Under the pieces are notes generated by a model. That model was not told where the DNA came from. It did not search any database and saw only the letters and a list, made by a program, of their open reading frames with translations. Shown piece after piece: positions 54,043 to 62,144 of a DNA stretch of 64,000 nucleotides (within the stretch, counting starts at the first letter, position 1; every line of letters begins with the position of its first letter). Origin of the DNA: Achromobacter aegrifaciens (GTDB lineage Bacteria; Pseudomonadota; Gammaproteobacteria; Burkholderiales; Burkholderiaceae_B); contig NZ_CADIJY010000001.1 in NCBI RefSeq assembly GCF_902859735.1, forward strand, positions 744,001 through 808,000. The letters are read 5' to 3'. The position numbers and the translations under genes are program-made.

Positions 54043-54185
54043 GCGGGGTCTCTCCAGCGCGGGGGCCGGGCGCGTCCCAGGGCAGGCTTGTGACGCCGCC
54101 TTCGGGGCGGACCCGATACCGGGTTCATGCTTGCAGATATTGTGCAGTGCGGCGGCTACGCATTCCTTGATCAGAATCAAAGTAG

Positions 54186-54199
54186 CGACTGACTGGTCG
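54186..54199. promoter_or_regulatory. Possible TetR operator
   Basis: CGACTGACTGGTCG has four-base inverted arms (CGAC/GTCG) around TGACTG and lies between the divergent efflux operon and the TetR gene. TetR regulators of efflux genes often bind such GACTGAC/GGTC-type sites. The arms are short, so the assignment is weak and depends on position. Confidence 0.3.
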
Positions 54200-54236
54200 G
54201 TTTTTAATGAATTGCACATATACAGGGAGCAGAGGG

Positions 54237-54854
54237 ATGGTCATGCAGCGCCGTCGTCTTCCTCCGGTGGTGCGGATCGGGCAGATTCTCGATGCCGCGC
54301 TCCAGGAGTTCTCGCAGGCGGGCTATGCCGGCGCCAGGATGGATGACATCGCGCTGCGGGCTGGCCTGTCCAAGGGTGGGCTCTATGCGCATTTCGACAG
54401 CAAGGAAGCGGTGTTCGAAGCCCTGCTGACGCGCCACCTCAGCCCCTCGCGGCTCGACATCGAGGCGGTGGTGGATGGCGCCCAGTCGCCGCGCCATCTG
54501 GCCGAACGCATCGTCAATCATCTCTACGTCAGCCTCGGAAACGCGGCCATGATCAGCACCATGCGGCTGCTGCTGGCCGAAAGCGGGCGCGTGCCCCACC
54601 TGGCCGCGCGCTGGCGGCAGGAGACCGCGCAGGCGCATCAAACCGACATCGCGCGGCTGCTGGAGCGCGCGCGCGACCGCGGCCTGTGCGCCGATTGCGT
54701 CGCGCTCAAGCATCCCTGGCTGCTGCTGTCGCCCATCGTTCATACCCTGGTCATGTCTGCGCTGATGGGACCTGACGAGCGCATCGACCTGCCCGAGCGG
54801 CGGCAGGCGCATGTGGCGCTGATCTGCGAGCTTCTGCGCCAGAGCCCTGCGTGA
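54237..54854 (+). CDS. TetR-family regulator of the efflux operon
   Basis: About 205 residues. The helix-turn-helix is RIGQILDAALQEFSQAGYAGARMDDIALRAGLSKGGLYAHFDSKEAVFEALL, a textbook TetR domain. The C-terminal ligand domain is TetR_C-like, with HLYVSLGNAAMIS and RLLLAESGRVPHL. It diverges from the outer-membrane factor gene, so it probably represses the efflux operon and responds to its substrate. The start may be 54237 or 54243; GGGAGCAGAGGG upstream serves either. Confidence 0.93.
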   Translation: MVMQRRRLPPVVRIGQILDAALQEFSQAGYAGARMDDIALRAGLSKGGLYAHFDSKEAVFEALLTRHLSPSRLDIEAVVDGAQSPRHLAERIVNHLYVSLGNAAMISTMRLLLAESGRVPHLAARWRQETAQAHQTDIARLLERARDRGLCADCVALKHPWLLLSPIVHTLVMSALMGPDERIDLPERRQAHVALICELLRQSPA

Positions 54855-54951
54855 CGGAGGGCCCCGGAGTTCCTTGACGCTGCGCCCGGCTTGGTGTCCT
54901 ATCCAGAGTTGGTCGCGCGGCGGCCATGCACGACCTACGCGGCGAGGTGAC

Positions 54952-56526
54952 ATGGCGACATCGGGAGTGACTGGCGACACACCGTCCTGGCGTTATCTGC
55001 CAGTGGCCCTGGCTTTGGTGCTTCCCATCCTGGCCTGTGTTGGCTGGACATGGCTGCAAGCGCACAACGCACAGCGGCTCGAAGGCGAGACCGCCGCGCG
55101 CATCGTGCGCGCCCAGGCCGAGAGCATCCTCATCCAATCCCAGGACATGCTGGGGCGGGTGGCGGAACAGGCGGGCAAGCCTTGTGACGAGGTGCTGCCC
55201 ATGCTGCAGCGCTGGGGCACCTTGAATCCGTATTTTCGTTCCCTGGTCCTGGTACGTAACCAGCGCGTCTACTGCTCATCGGCGGTAGGCGCCGTGGACG
55301 CCTCGCTCGACGATTTCAGCAAGTGGAAAATCAACATCGTGTCGGACCACTGGCAGATCTCGGTGGCCGGCACGCCCTTGGCGCCGGAGCGGCCGGCCAT
55401 CCTCATAGGCAAGTCCGGCGCCGACGGCCATGGCGGCATCGTGGTGGTGGATGGCCGCTACGTGCAGGACCTGGTGAATGCCGTGGCCACCATGGACGAC
55501 CTGCAGCTGGAATTGGTCGTCGGCAGGAACGGCGCGCCGATACGCAGCGATTCCTGGGGCGGCGCGGCGGCGCGCGCGGTGCCGCTGCGCGACGAGGACG
55601 ATGCCACCGCGACGGGCCTGAGAGTCAACGTCCTGGCGCCGCCAGAGACCCTGGTGCGCGCGTGGTCCCGGTCCATGGCGACGTATCTGCCGGTGGCGCT
55701 GCTGCTCGGGCTGGGCCTGGCCGTGGCCACGCACCGGCTGCAGGTCAGCAGGCGTTCGTTCAAGGAACGCCTGCGCCGCGCCATGCGGGCTGGCGAGTTC
55801 CTGGTGCACTACCAGCCCGTGTACGGGCAGGCCACGGGCCGCTGCGAGGGCGTGGAGGCGCTGATGCGCTGGGAGAGGCCGGGCATCGGGCCGGTGCGCC
55901 CGGACGTCTTCATCGCCGAGGCCGAGGCCGAAGGCATGATCATTCCGCTGACCCAGCATCTGCTCACGCTGATCGAACGTGACATGCGGACCTGGCCCAC
56001 GCCGCCGGATTTCCACATCGGCGTGAACATCGCGGCCGAACACTTATCCAGCGTGGAACTGCTGCCCGACGTCCAGGCCTTCGCGGCCAAGATCGCGGCG
56101 CGGCATCCGCTGGTGGTGCTGGAGATCACCGAGCGCAGCCTGATCATGGACAACGGGCAGGCACGGCGCAACATCGATGCCTTGCGCGCCCAGGGCCTGC
56201 GCGTGGCGATCGACGACTTCGGCACCGGCCACTGTTCGTTGTCGTACCTGCAGAAATTTCCGGTGGACTACCTGAAAGTCGACCAGGGCTTCGTGCAGGC
56301 CATCGGGCCCGCGGGCGAGGAAGCGCCAGTGCTGGACGCCATCATCACGCTGGCGCACCGTCTGGGGCTGTCGGTCGTGGCGGAAGGCGTGGAAACGCCA
56401 TATCAGTTCGACTATCTGAAGGCGCGCGGCGTGGCGTTCATCCAGGGCTATCTGTTTGCGCGGCCGATGCCGTCGGCCGAGTTCGTGCGCTGGTACGCCG
56501 GGCATGAACCGCCCGGCGACGCGTAG
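54952..56526 (+). CDS. CSS-motif EAL phosphodiesterase (c-di-GMP degradation)
   Basis: A 524-residue protein. An N-terminal transmembrane helix (LPVALALVLPILACVGWTWL) is followed by a periplasmic CSS-motif domain with C108-S-S, a second helix (YLPVALLLGLGLAVA), then the EAL domain. The EAL signature is E302-A-L, and the residues ITERS, IDDFGTGHCSLSYL and AEGVE, needed for metal binding and catalysis, are present, so an active phosphodiesterase is expected. Periplasmic CSS domains sense redox state through their Cys pair, as in E. coli PdeC. There is no GGDEF domain. A GAGGTGA precedes the ATG. Confidence 0.93.
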   Translation: MATSGVTGDTPSWRYLPVALALVLPILACVGWTWLQAHNAQRLEGETAARIVRAQAESILIQSQDMLGRVAEQAGKPCDEVLPMLQRWGTLNPYFRSLVLVRNQRVYCSSAVGAVDASLDDFSKWKINIVSDHWQISVAGTPLAPERPAILIGKSGADGHGGIVVVDGRYVQDLVNAVATMDDLQLELVVGRNGAPIRSDSWGGAAARAVPLRDEDDATATGLRVNVLAPPETLVRAWSRSMATYLPVALLLGLGLAVATHRLQVSRRSFKERLRRAMRAGEFLVHYQPVYGQATGRCEGVEALMRWERPGIGPVRPDVFIAEAEAEGMIIPLTQHLLTLIERDMRTWPTPPDFHIGVNIAAEHLSSVELLPDVQAFAAKIAARHPLVVLEITERSLIMDNGQARRNIDALRAQGLRVAIDDFGTGHCSLSYLQKFPVDYLKVDQGFVQAIGPAGEEAPVLDAIITLAHRLGLSVVAEGVETPYQFDYLKARGVAFIQGYLFARPMPSAEFVRWYAGHEPPGDA

Positions 56527-56529
56527 TCT

Positions 56530-57780
56530 TCAGGCGGCTTTGCCGTTGGGGGCGGCCTTGGCGAAGAACAGGTCGGTGATGCTCTGGCTGTCCATGGGCT
56601 CGCCGTTGATGGCGCGGGCCAGCAGCTCGGCGCCCAGCAGTTGCACGGAGAACACCAGGTCGGGATTCACCCGGCGGATCTTCTCCAGGTGCTTGCTGGT
56701 GTTGACCAGCGCGACCGTCTTGGCGCCGTTTTCGCCGCAAGCTTCTTTCGCGGCCAGCACGATGAAGGCGTTCTCGGCGTCGTCGTCGCGCAGCGCCAGC
56801 ACGTAGCGCGCGCGGGTCACGCCCGCGTTGTGCAGCACATCCACGCTGGACGGGTCGCCTTCGATCAGGTCCGTGGCCGCCGGATATTCCTGCGGCACGC
56901 CAGGAGGCACGATGACGGTGACTTCGTCGCCGCGGCGCCGCAGGCCGTCGTAAACGCTCATGGCCAGGGGCGTCGCGCCCGCGATGATGATGTGATTTTT
57001 GCGCATGGCGGTGGAGAACCTGCCTTTGACCAGCCGTTTCAGATTGCCGCCGATCACCGGCCCGGCGATCGCGCTGATGGAGGTGGCGAAGATGGTGATG
57101 CCCAGGATGATAATCGACGCGGTGAACAGCCGCGCGGTTCCGGTGTGCGGCGTGATGTCGCCATAACCGACCGTGGACATGGATACGATGGAGAAGTAAA
57201 GCGCGGTGGTGGCGTCCGTGATGGGCGGATTGAATTCGTTGCCCAGATAGAGCGTGCCGAAGACCGCGTAGATCAGCAGCGACAGCATGCTGACCAGGGC
57301 GAACAGCGAGCCGGCGGTCACGCTGGCGCGGTCGAAACGGCGCCAGTAGGCGATCAGCGCGATGACCAGGACCAGCGTATAGATGCCCAGGCCGGCGCGG
57401 CCGCTGTCTCCCATGATGGCGAAGGTGCCCACGCCGATCAGCAGCACCAGCGAGAACGCCCAGGCGATGCGCGCCTTGAGGATCAGTCCCAGCGCGATGA
57501 CCTGCAGCCCCACGCCTAACACCAGGCGCGGTATCTCCAGCAGGCCCACCACGCGCATGACCTCATGCCAGTTGTCGATGGCGAGCCAGAATCCGTATTC
57601 GCGCGCCCGCACCTCGCGCAGCACCGGATGCATGAAGGCGTACCCGTCCAGCGCCACCAGGATGGCCAGGCACCAATTGGGCGGAAACAGCGCCAGCAGC
57701 TTGCGCAAGCGGTGCTTGAGGGGAACGGGTAGTGTGGGCATGGCTTTGGCGGGAACGGATCCCAAGTCCTTTGGCGGCAT
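56530..57780 (-). CDS. Potassium channel of the Kch type with RCK/TrkA-N domain
   Basis: A 416-residue protein with six membrane helices, pore loop and selectivity filter T203-VGYGD208, then a cytosolic RCK domain starting MRKNHIIIAGATPLAMSVYDGLRRRGDEVTVI. The glycine-rich motif GATPLAM replaces the usual G-x-G-x-x-G, and IEGDPSSVDVLHNAGVTRARYVLALRDDDAENAF is the typical continuation. Residues match E. coli Kch. Its gene ends four bases after the EAL gene, convergently. Confidence 0.9.
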   Translation of the reverse strand: MPPKDLGSVPAKAMPTLPVPLKHRLRKLLALFPPNWCLAILVALDGYAFMHPVLREVRAREYGFWLAIDNWHEVMRVVGLLEIPRLVLGVGLQVIALGLILKARIAWAFSLVLLIGVGTFAIMGDSGRAGLGIYTLVLVIALIAYWRRFDRASVTAGSLFALVSMLSLLIYAVFGTLYLGNEFNPPITDATTALYFSIVSMSTVGYGDITPHTGTARLFTASIIILGITIFATSISAIAGPVIGGNLKRLVKGRFSTAMRKNHIIIAGATPLAMSVYDGLRRRGDEVTVIVPPGVPQEYPAATDLIEGDPSSVDVLHNAGVTRARYVLALRDDDAENAFIVLAAKEACGENGAKTVALVNTSKHLEKIRRVNPDLVFSVQLLGAELLARAINGEPMDSQSITDLFFAKAAPNGKAA

Positions 57781-57953
57781 TGTAGGGGGCGTGCCGCGCT
57801 ATACCAGATATGTATGGAAGGCTATCAACAAAGAATTACTGCAAACCTGCCCGAGGTCCTAAACTTCGTGCATCAAGCGGCTATCCATGAGGAACGCCGC
57901 TGATAAGGGCGGGACGGCCGCTGTTTTAGCAAACGGACGAATCGCCTGGCGTT

Positions 57954-58146
57954 GATCACGTTGCAGCCTGTGCAGGGACTAGAGACCCCGCCCAGGTTCA
58001 CGGTCTGACCGTACGTGAGCAGTATGAGGCACGAATGTTGGAATCGCGTGATCCAGGTAGTAGGCATCAGTGCCGGCTGATGACTCCAGGCTCACGTGTT
58101 GTTTTAGCGCGGCGTCTTACCTTTCGAGGCAGCGCCGCGTTTTTTT
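57954..58146 (+). ncRNA. Candidate structured small RNA ending in a terminator
   Basis: This stretch has no protein gene, yet shows organised secondary structure. GATCACG (57954-57960) pairs with CGTGATC (58047-58053). ACGGT-CTG-ACCGT (58000-58012) and ATCAG-N6-CTGAT (58066-58081) form smaller hairpins, and a Rho-independent terminator closes it at 58108-58146. The T-run exists on the + strand only. The channel gene to the left and the regulator gene to the right are on the minus strand, so the terminator belongs to neither. I do not recognise tmRNA, 6S, SRP or RNase P elements. The 5' end and promoter are not determined. Confidence 0.4.
58108..58146 (+). terminator. Rho-independent terminator of the candidate small RNA
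   Basis: CGCGGCG (58108-58114) and CGCCGCG (58133-58139) form a seven-base GC stem with an 18-base loop, followed by seven T at 58140-58146. Read on the minus strand the stem is followed by CTAAAACAAC, without a T-run, so the terminator acts on + strand transcripts. It lies 26 bases from the end of the converging regulator gene. Confidence 0.75.
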
Positions 58147-58172
58147 CGTCCTGGCCCGTTGCGGGCCGGACC

Positions 58173-58988
58173 TCAAATGGACGCGTTCGCGTCCGCCGTT
58201 TCTCGGCGCCAGTCGCCCTGGGCCTCCAGGCGGCTTTCTTCCCCAGATACCCGAAATTCCAGGTCCAGCGTGATGTCCGCTGCGAACATGTAGCCCCAGC
58301 CATGCACGGCGCGGATCGGCAGCGTCATCTCGTTGGCCGCCGCTTTGCGCCGCAAGCGGCTGATCATGACGTCCACGAAGCGGCGCCGCGAGATGCCGCT
58401 GTCGGCCTCGTCCGCGCCGTCCGCGTAGAAGGCGTCGCGGCTGACCTTGCGGTCGGGCGCGTTGACCAGCCGTGACAGGAAGTCGCGCTCGCCGGTGGTC
58501 AGCCCCAGCGTGCGGCCCGTGGGGCTGATCAGGGTCCAACCCTTGTTCGCAAGGCGCCAGGTGTCGTGCATGGATTCATCCAGCGTGTGTCCGTCGGATG
58601 CGGCGTCCGCGCCGTCCAGGCCCACGGCGCGGCGCACCAGCGCCTGCAGCGCCGCCGCCAGCTCCAGCCCGGATACGTCCGGCGGCAGGCAGGCATCCGC
58701 GCCGCAGAGCAGCGTACGGATGCGGCTTTCGGCATCGGCGAATGCGGCAATGGCGACAATGCCCAGGCCTCGGTCCACGGCGCGCAGCCGGACGGCGGCA
58801 TTGTGGATGTCGGGCAGGGGCGCTTTCAGCACCACCAGCGGGCAGGGGCGGCGCGAGTATCTGTCGTAGACGTCGGCCAGGTCATGGCAGCGGCGCACAT
58901 TGAAACCCAGGTGCGAAAGGGCTTCGATGAGTCCGGCATGCCTGGCGTCGTCGTGGCCCAGAAATATGACATCCAGCGTGTTGTTCAT
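58173..58988 (-). CDS. OmpR-like transcription factor with degenerate receiver domain
   Basis: A 271-residue protein. The N-terminal ~120 residues align with a response-regulator receiver (DVIFLGHDDARHAGLIEALSHLGFNV, CGADACLPPDVSG), but the strand that should hold the phosphorylated Asp reads VVLKAPLPD, with Lys55 in place of Asp. The usual conserved Lys before the last helix is also absent (LPPDVSG). The C-terminal winged helix (LTTGERDFLSRLVNAP, SRRRFVDVMISRLRRKA, IRAVHGWGYMF) is intact and of OmpR type. The protein probably acts without phosphotransfer. No histidine kinase gene is adjacent. The start at 58988 fits the receiver start. Confidence 0.85.
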   Translation of the reverse strand: MNNTLDVIFLGHDDARHAGLIEALSHLGFNVRRCHDLADVYDRYSRRPCPLVVLKAPLPDIHNAAVRLRAVDRGLGIVAIAAFADAESRIRTLLCGADACLPPDVSGLELAAALQALVRRAVGLDGADAASDGHTLDESMHDTWRLANKGWTLISPTGRTLGLTTGERDFLSRLVNAPDRKVSRDAFYADGADEADSGISRRRFVDVMISRLRRKAAANEMTLPIRAVHGWGYMFAADITLDLEFRVSGEESRLEAQGDWRRETADANASI

Positions 58989-59195
58989 TGATGCTTCCAA
59001 TGAGGAGACAGGCCTGGGCGGCTGTGCCTGATGCCTAGGCGGGGCGCTGCGTGTCATACCCGTCTCCCTGTGCTGCGCGCCGAGGCGCGAGAGCGCCGGG
59101 CGGTGTTGTTCGGATGGGCGCGAGGCCCGGGGGGGATTGCCCCTGGTTTCGTGCTTACGCCGATGGCCGCCCATGCTTCGATGCTGCTTGGAAGT

Positions 59196-59233
59196 CACGC
59201 CCGTGTTTCATTTAAACACGGGCGTGTTTTTTT
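59196..59233 (+). terminator. Perfect Rho-independent terminator without an assigned gene
   Basis: CACGCCCGTGTTT (59196-59208) pairs perfectly with AAACACGGGCGTG (59214-59226) around a five-base loop, followed by seven T at 59227-59233. Only the + strand has the T-run. No + strand gene lies upstream for more than 1 kb except the candidate small RNA, which has its own terminator, so a short transcript between 58989 and 59195, or an antisense transcript of the regulator, may end here. Confidence 0.8.
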
Positions 59234-59339
59234 GTGAAGATACGTTTCTGTAGTTTCTGACAGTAACAGAAAGCGCAGGGGCAGCGCTATGGAAACGCTT
59301 GAAATACTGTTTGTTTTGGGAAGCGGGTGTTAACGCATT

Positions 59340-59356
59340 ATGTATCGCCGATACAT
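59340..59356. promoter_or_regulatory. 17-bp palindrome, candidate operator
   Basis: ATGTATCG-C-CGATACAT is a perfect palindrome with eight-base arms in otherwise unstructured AT-rich DNA, 297 bases before the XRE gene and 352 bases before the divergent regulator gene. Dyads of this size are typical binding sites for dimeric regulators. The protein that binds is unknown. Confidence 0.45.
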
Positions 59357-59567
59357 TATTTTCGATTTTGAATACGTGAAACGCCCTAAACTCGCCACGC
59401 TCTTGCCGCCGCGGCACGCTTGCATGACAGGGATGCAGCTGCGCGGCAATACCGATGTGGCAAATGCAAGCCAATGATAGATATGGTCTTTTTTATGGCG
59501 CATCGACGCGCTTCGAGGCGCCTGGAACAGGCTTGAAGCGCGCGCAGTCGGCTACGTGGCGCGATTT

Positions 59568-59600
59568 ACGGATTAGCCCCGCAATTCGGGTGTAATCCGT
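59568..59600. promoter_or_regulatory. Hairpin/dyad upstream of the XRE gene
   Basis: ACGGATTA (59568-59575) pairs with TAATCCGT (59593-59600). An inner CCCG-CAATT-CGGG is separated by two mismatches. It lies 52 bases before the XRE start and is followed by TTATTTGG, so it could be an operator of the XRE protein or a weak terminator/attenuator in the leader. Confidence 0.4.
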
Positions 59601-59652
59601 TTATTTGGCGCCAGTATTGAGATGTTTTAATCAAATAAATAAATTCTTATTA

Positions 59653-60048
59653 ATGTCTCAGGTTGATCGATTGGACACGTTTAGCCATCGTCTGCGCAAC
59701 GCAAGAATGCTTCAGGGATGGACTCAAAAGGACTTGGCGGTCGCAAGCAACCTGTCGCAAAGCGCTATCGGCAACTACGAGAGCGGGCAGCGCCGGCGGC
59801 CATCCAGCGACGCGCTCATCAAGCTGACCCGCGCGCTATGCGTCAATCCCATGTGGCTCAGCACCGGCGAGGGGCCGATGCTGAACCCGGAGCCGGGCGT
59901 CATCCAGGCGGGCGCGGAGCGTGTGGCGCTCCCTGCCGCCTGGCCGTTCGAATCCATCTCCTATGCCACCTATGCGCGCCTGAGCTCCCAGGAAAAACGG
60001 CAGATCGAACAAGTGCTGGCCGCCTACATCAAGGCACGCGGCGAATAG
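59653..60048 (+). CDS. Small XRE-family (Cro/CI-like) regulator
   Basis: A 131-residue protein. The helix-turn-helix is FSHRLRNARMLQGWTQKDLAVASNLSQSAIGNYESGQRRRPSSDALIKLTRAL, followed by NPMWLSTGEGPML, a common linker in XRE proteins, and a C-terminal tail ending SSQEKRQIEQVLAAYIKARGE. The start at 59653 is chosen because the longer TTG-led frame has no ribosome binding site and crosses the AT-rich leader; the chosen ATG also lacks a clear one. The AT-rich leader and solitary position hint at a former prophage or mobile origin, but no phage genes are nearby. Confidence 0.85.
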   Translation: MSQVDRLDTFSHRLRNARMLQGWTQKDLAVASNLSQSAIGNYESGQRRRPSSDALIKLTRALCVNPMWLSTGEGPMLNPEPGVIQAGAERVALPAAWPFESISYATYARLSSQEKRQIEQVLAAYIKARGE

Positions 60049-61177
60049 ACCCGAGGGGCTGCGCGGGCGCGCCAGCGGGGCGCCGCCGGGTGTCGGACGC
60101 AGGCGCGGGATCGCGGTCGTCGGTGCGCAGGCGGCTGCGCAGACGCTCGATGGGATCCGCAATCACGCTGTTGAGCAGGGCCGAGAATGCGATGGTGCTC
60201 GTGATCACCAGCGCCATGAAGAGCAGCGGCTGGTCCAGATGCGCTTCTTCAAGCAGCCACTTGAAGAACATGATCACCAGCGAATGGCAGATGTAGATCG
60301 GGTAGCTCAACTCGCCGATCGCCTTGTCGAGCCTGTGGCGCGACTGGAACAGGAAGGCCAGCGGCAGCAGCGCCCCGAACAGCAGCACGGCCAGGCCGTC
60401 GCGCACGGTCTGGTTCATGGCGATCGAGAAATGCAGCACACAGTAGACCGCCAGCACGGCCGTGCCGATTTCCGGCAGGCGCTTGATCCGTTGCGTCCAG
60501 GCCTTATAGCGCGGCAAAAGCACCTGGTGCGACAGCGAACCGAGCAGGAACAGGGCGAGTTCGGTCGGAAAGAACCGATACGTCCAGGGATCGCCCAAGC
60601 CTATGCCGGTGGCGATCAGCACGCCGCGCAACGCCAGCGATGCGGCCAGCAATGCGAGCAGCCGGCGCGGCGAATGCAGGATGAAGGGAGCGACCAGGTA
60701 GAAGCTCATCTCCACGCCCAGGGTCCAGGCCTGCGGCACCAGCAGCCCTTCGTAAAGCGGGACTTCGCTGTGCGCGAAGTTGCCAGTGAACTTGAGCGCG
60801 GAATGTTCGATGCCGAAGAACATCAGCCAGTCCTGGCCCATGATGAAAATGTTGGAGAGCACCAGGAACAGTTCGGCGCTGAAGGGCAGCGCGTCGTAGA
60901 TGCGGAAGAATGCGCCGCCGCTCATCACGTGCGCGGCCAGCGTCAGCGCCGCAACGGCCAGATAGATCGGGAACAGCCGCAGGAAGCGGTTTGCATAGAA
61001 CTTGCCCACCGCGCCTTGATAGTGGTCGGTGGCGGTGAGCACATAGGAAATCAGGAAGCCCGAAATGACGTAGAACAGCTGTACCGCGAGACGGCCGCCC
61101 ACCAGATGATTGGTGGCGCCTGCGCCCAGATGGTCCAGCACCACCGACAATGCCAACAAGGTTCTCAAAAAGCCCAT
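60029..61177 (-). CDS. Acyltransferase 3 family membrane protein
   Basis: A 382-residue protein with about ten transmembrane helices. The start GFLRTLLALSVVLDHLGAGATNHLVGGRLAVQLFYVISGFLISYVL is the family hallmark: the V-L-D-H segment carries the catalytic His, followed by the conserved F-x-I-S-G-F-L. RFLRLFPIYLAVAALTL is also typical. Such enzymes O-acetylate polysaccharides, lipids or antibiotics. Its last 20 bases overlap the end of the convergent XRE gene. The acceptor is unknown, as no glycan genes adjoin. Confidence 0.92.
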   Translation of the reverse strand: MGFLRTLLALSVVLDHLGAGATNHLVGGRLAVQLFYVISGFLISYVLTATDHYQGAVGKFYANRFLRLFPIYLAVAALTLAAHVMSGGAFFRIYDALPFSAELFLVLSNIFIMGQDWLMFFGIEHSALKFTGNFAHSEVPLYEGLLVPQAWTLGVEMSFYLVAPFILHSPRRLLALLAASLALRGVLIATGIGLGDPWTYRFFPTELALFLLGSLSHQVLLPRYKAWTQRIKRLPEIGTAVLAVYCVLHFSIAMNQTVRDGLAVLLFGALLPLAFLFQSRHRLDKAIGELSYPIYICHSLVIMFFKWLLEEAHLDQPLLFMALVITSTIAFSALLNSVIADPIERLRSRLRTDDRDPAPASDTRRRPAGAPAQPLGSIRRVP

Positions 61178-61484
61178 CGCCGTGTCTCCCCCGGATTGAT
61201 CTTATTTTTGGCCCCCGTGAGGAGCCGGACACCTGCGCCTGCGGTCGTTGCGATCGGCTGCCGCGCCTTGCATGCCGGCCAGGCACGGATGACGATCTGT
61301 ACTGATTCTGCGCGTCGATGTGTGCCGCCGCCATGGGGCGTTCGATGCAGCAAGGCCATGCAATTGGAGCGTGGCCATGCATTTGCCGTGCTGCTTTTGG
61401 ATACCGCTTATGGGCTTAGAACACGCGTGCTGGACCGAAAGGGCGGTTACAGTCGAGGGATGTGTAATTGATGGAGTCCCGTAC
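61178..61484. other. Divergent intergenic region, no gene seen
   Basis: These 307 bases separate the acyltransferase start (left) and the first META lipoprotein start (right) and should contain both promoters. No palindrome, terminator or credible small gene was found. Confidence 0.4.
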
Positions 61485-62015
61485 ATGTCCAAGCTCTTGT
61501 CCACGCGTTGCCGCTTGATTGCTCCGGCTCTGCTGGCAGCGGCCCTGGCCGGTTGCGCCGGATCGACTGGCGGCGCGCGCCCGCAAGGCGCAGCTGCGGC
61601 CAACGCCGCCAGCAGCGCGGATTCGCTGGCCCAGACCAGTTGGGAACTGGTGCGCTGGACGCAGGCGGGCGGCGCGCTACGCGACATTCCCCATGGCGAC
61701 AACGGCGAACCGGTACGCCTGACCTTCCTGGCGCAAGGCAAGCAATATCGCGTCAATGGCTTTTCCGGCTGCAACCGCTACATGGGCACCTACAAGCTCG
61801 AAGGCGGCAAGCTCTACATCGACGCGCCCGCCGCCACGCGCATGGCCTGCCCCGCGCCGGAACGCGCCCGCCTCGAAGCGGACTATCTGCGCGGCCTGGC
61901 GTCCATCGACACGTTCACGCTGGACAACGGCGGCGCGCCGCGGCACCTGACCTTCAATCTGCGCGGCGGCGACGTGCTGGAGTTCGCGCGGCGCCAGGAT
62001 CCGCCCACCCCCTGA
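61485..62015 (+). CDS. META-domain lipoprotein (HslJ-like)
   Basis: A 176-residue lipoprotein with lipobox ALAGC and lipidated Cys24. The META domain runs from about 50 to 170: SLAQTSWELVRW, VNGFSGCNRYMGTYKLEGGKLYI, and ATRMACPAPERARLEADYLRGL. HslJ-type proteins are linked to heat shock and novobiocin resistance in E. coli, mechanism unclear. GGAG precedes the ATG by nine bases. It is the first of two tandem paralogues. Confidence 0.9.
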   Translation: MSKLLSTRCRLIAPALLAAALAGCAGSTGGARPQGAAAANAASSADSLAQTSWELVRWTQAGGALRDIPHGDNGEPVRLTFLAQGKQYRVNGFSGCNRYMGTYKLEGGKLYIDAPAATRMACPAPERARLEADYLRGLASIDTFTLDNGGAPRHLTFNLRGGDVLEFARRQDPPTP

Positions 62016-62144
62016 CGTAGCCAGCGGACCGCGTATCAAAGAGTGTTAAGCCGCGAATAACGGCGCCAGGCCGCGCCTACAATGGCGTGGTCCGGCCCGC
62101 CGCCTTGCGCGGGCGCTGCATTCCTCGCTTTTTCGGAGACCCTC

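Larger units (their letters stand above)
58989..59652. other. Long intergenic region with terminator, palindrome and hairpin
   Basis: This 664-base gap lies between divergent regulator genes. The first 200 bases are GC-rich. A perfect 13-bp terminator is at 59196-59233. TTTCTG/CAGAAA arms occur at 59254-59272, a 17-bp palindrome at 59340-59356, and an imperfect hairpin at 59568-59600. The last 60 bases before the XRE gene are strongly AT-rich. A 68-codon open frame at 59031-59237 runs through the terminator and is not considered a gene. Confidence 0.6.

Noticed and set aside
57886-57954. A short + strand frame with GCAAACGGACGAATCGC resembling the start of a tmRNA tag
   Set aside because: The peptide does not match an ssrA tag, and the tRNA-like ends and TPsiC sequence of tmRNA are missing from the surrounding 250 bases.
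59031-59237. A 68-codon + strand frame between the two regulators
   Set aside because: It reads through the perfect terminator at 59196-59233 and has no ribosome binding site or family resemblance.
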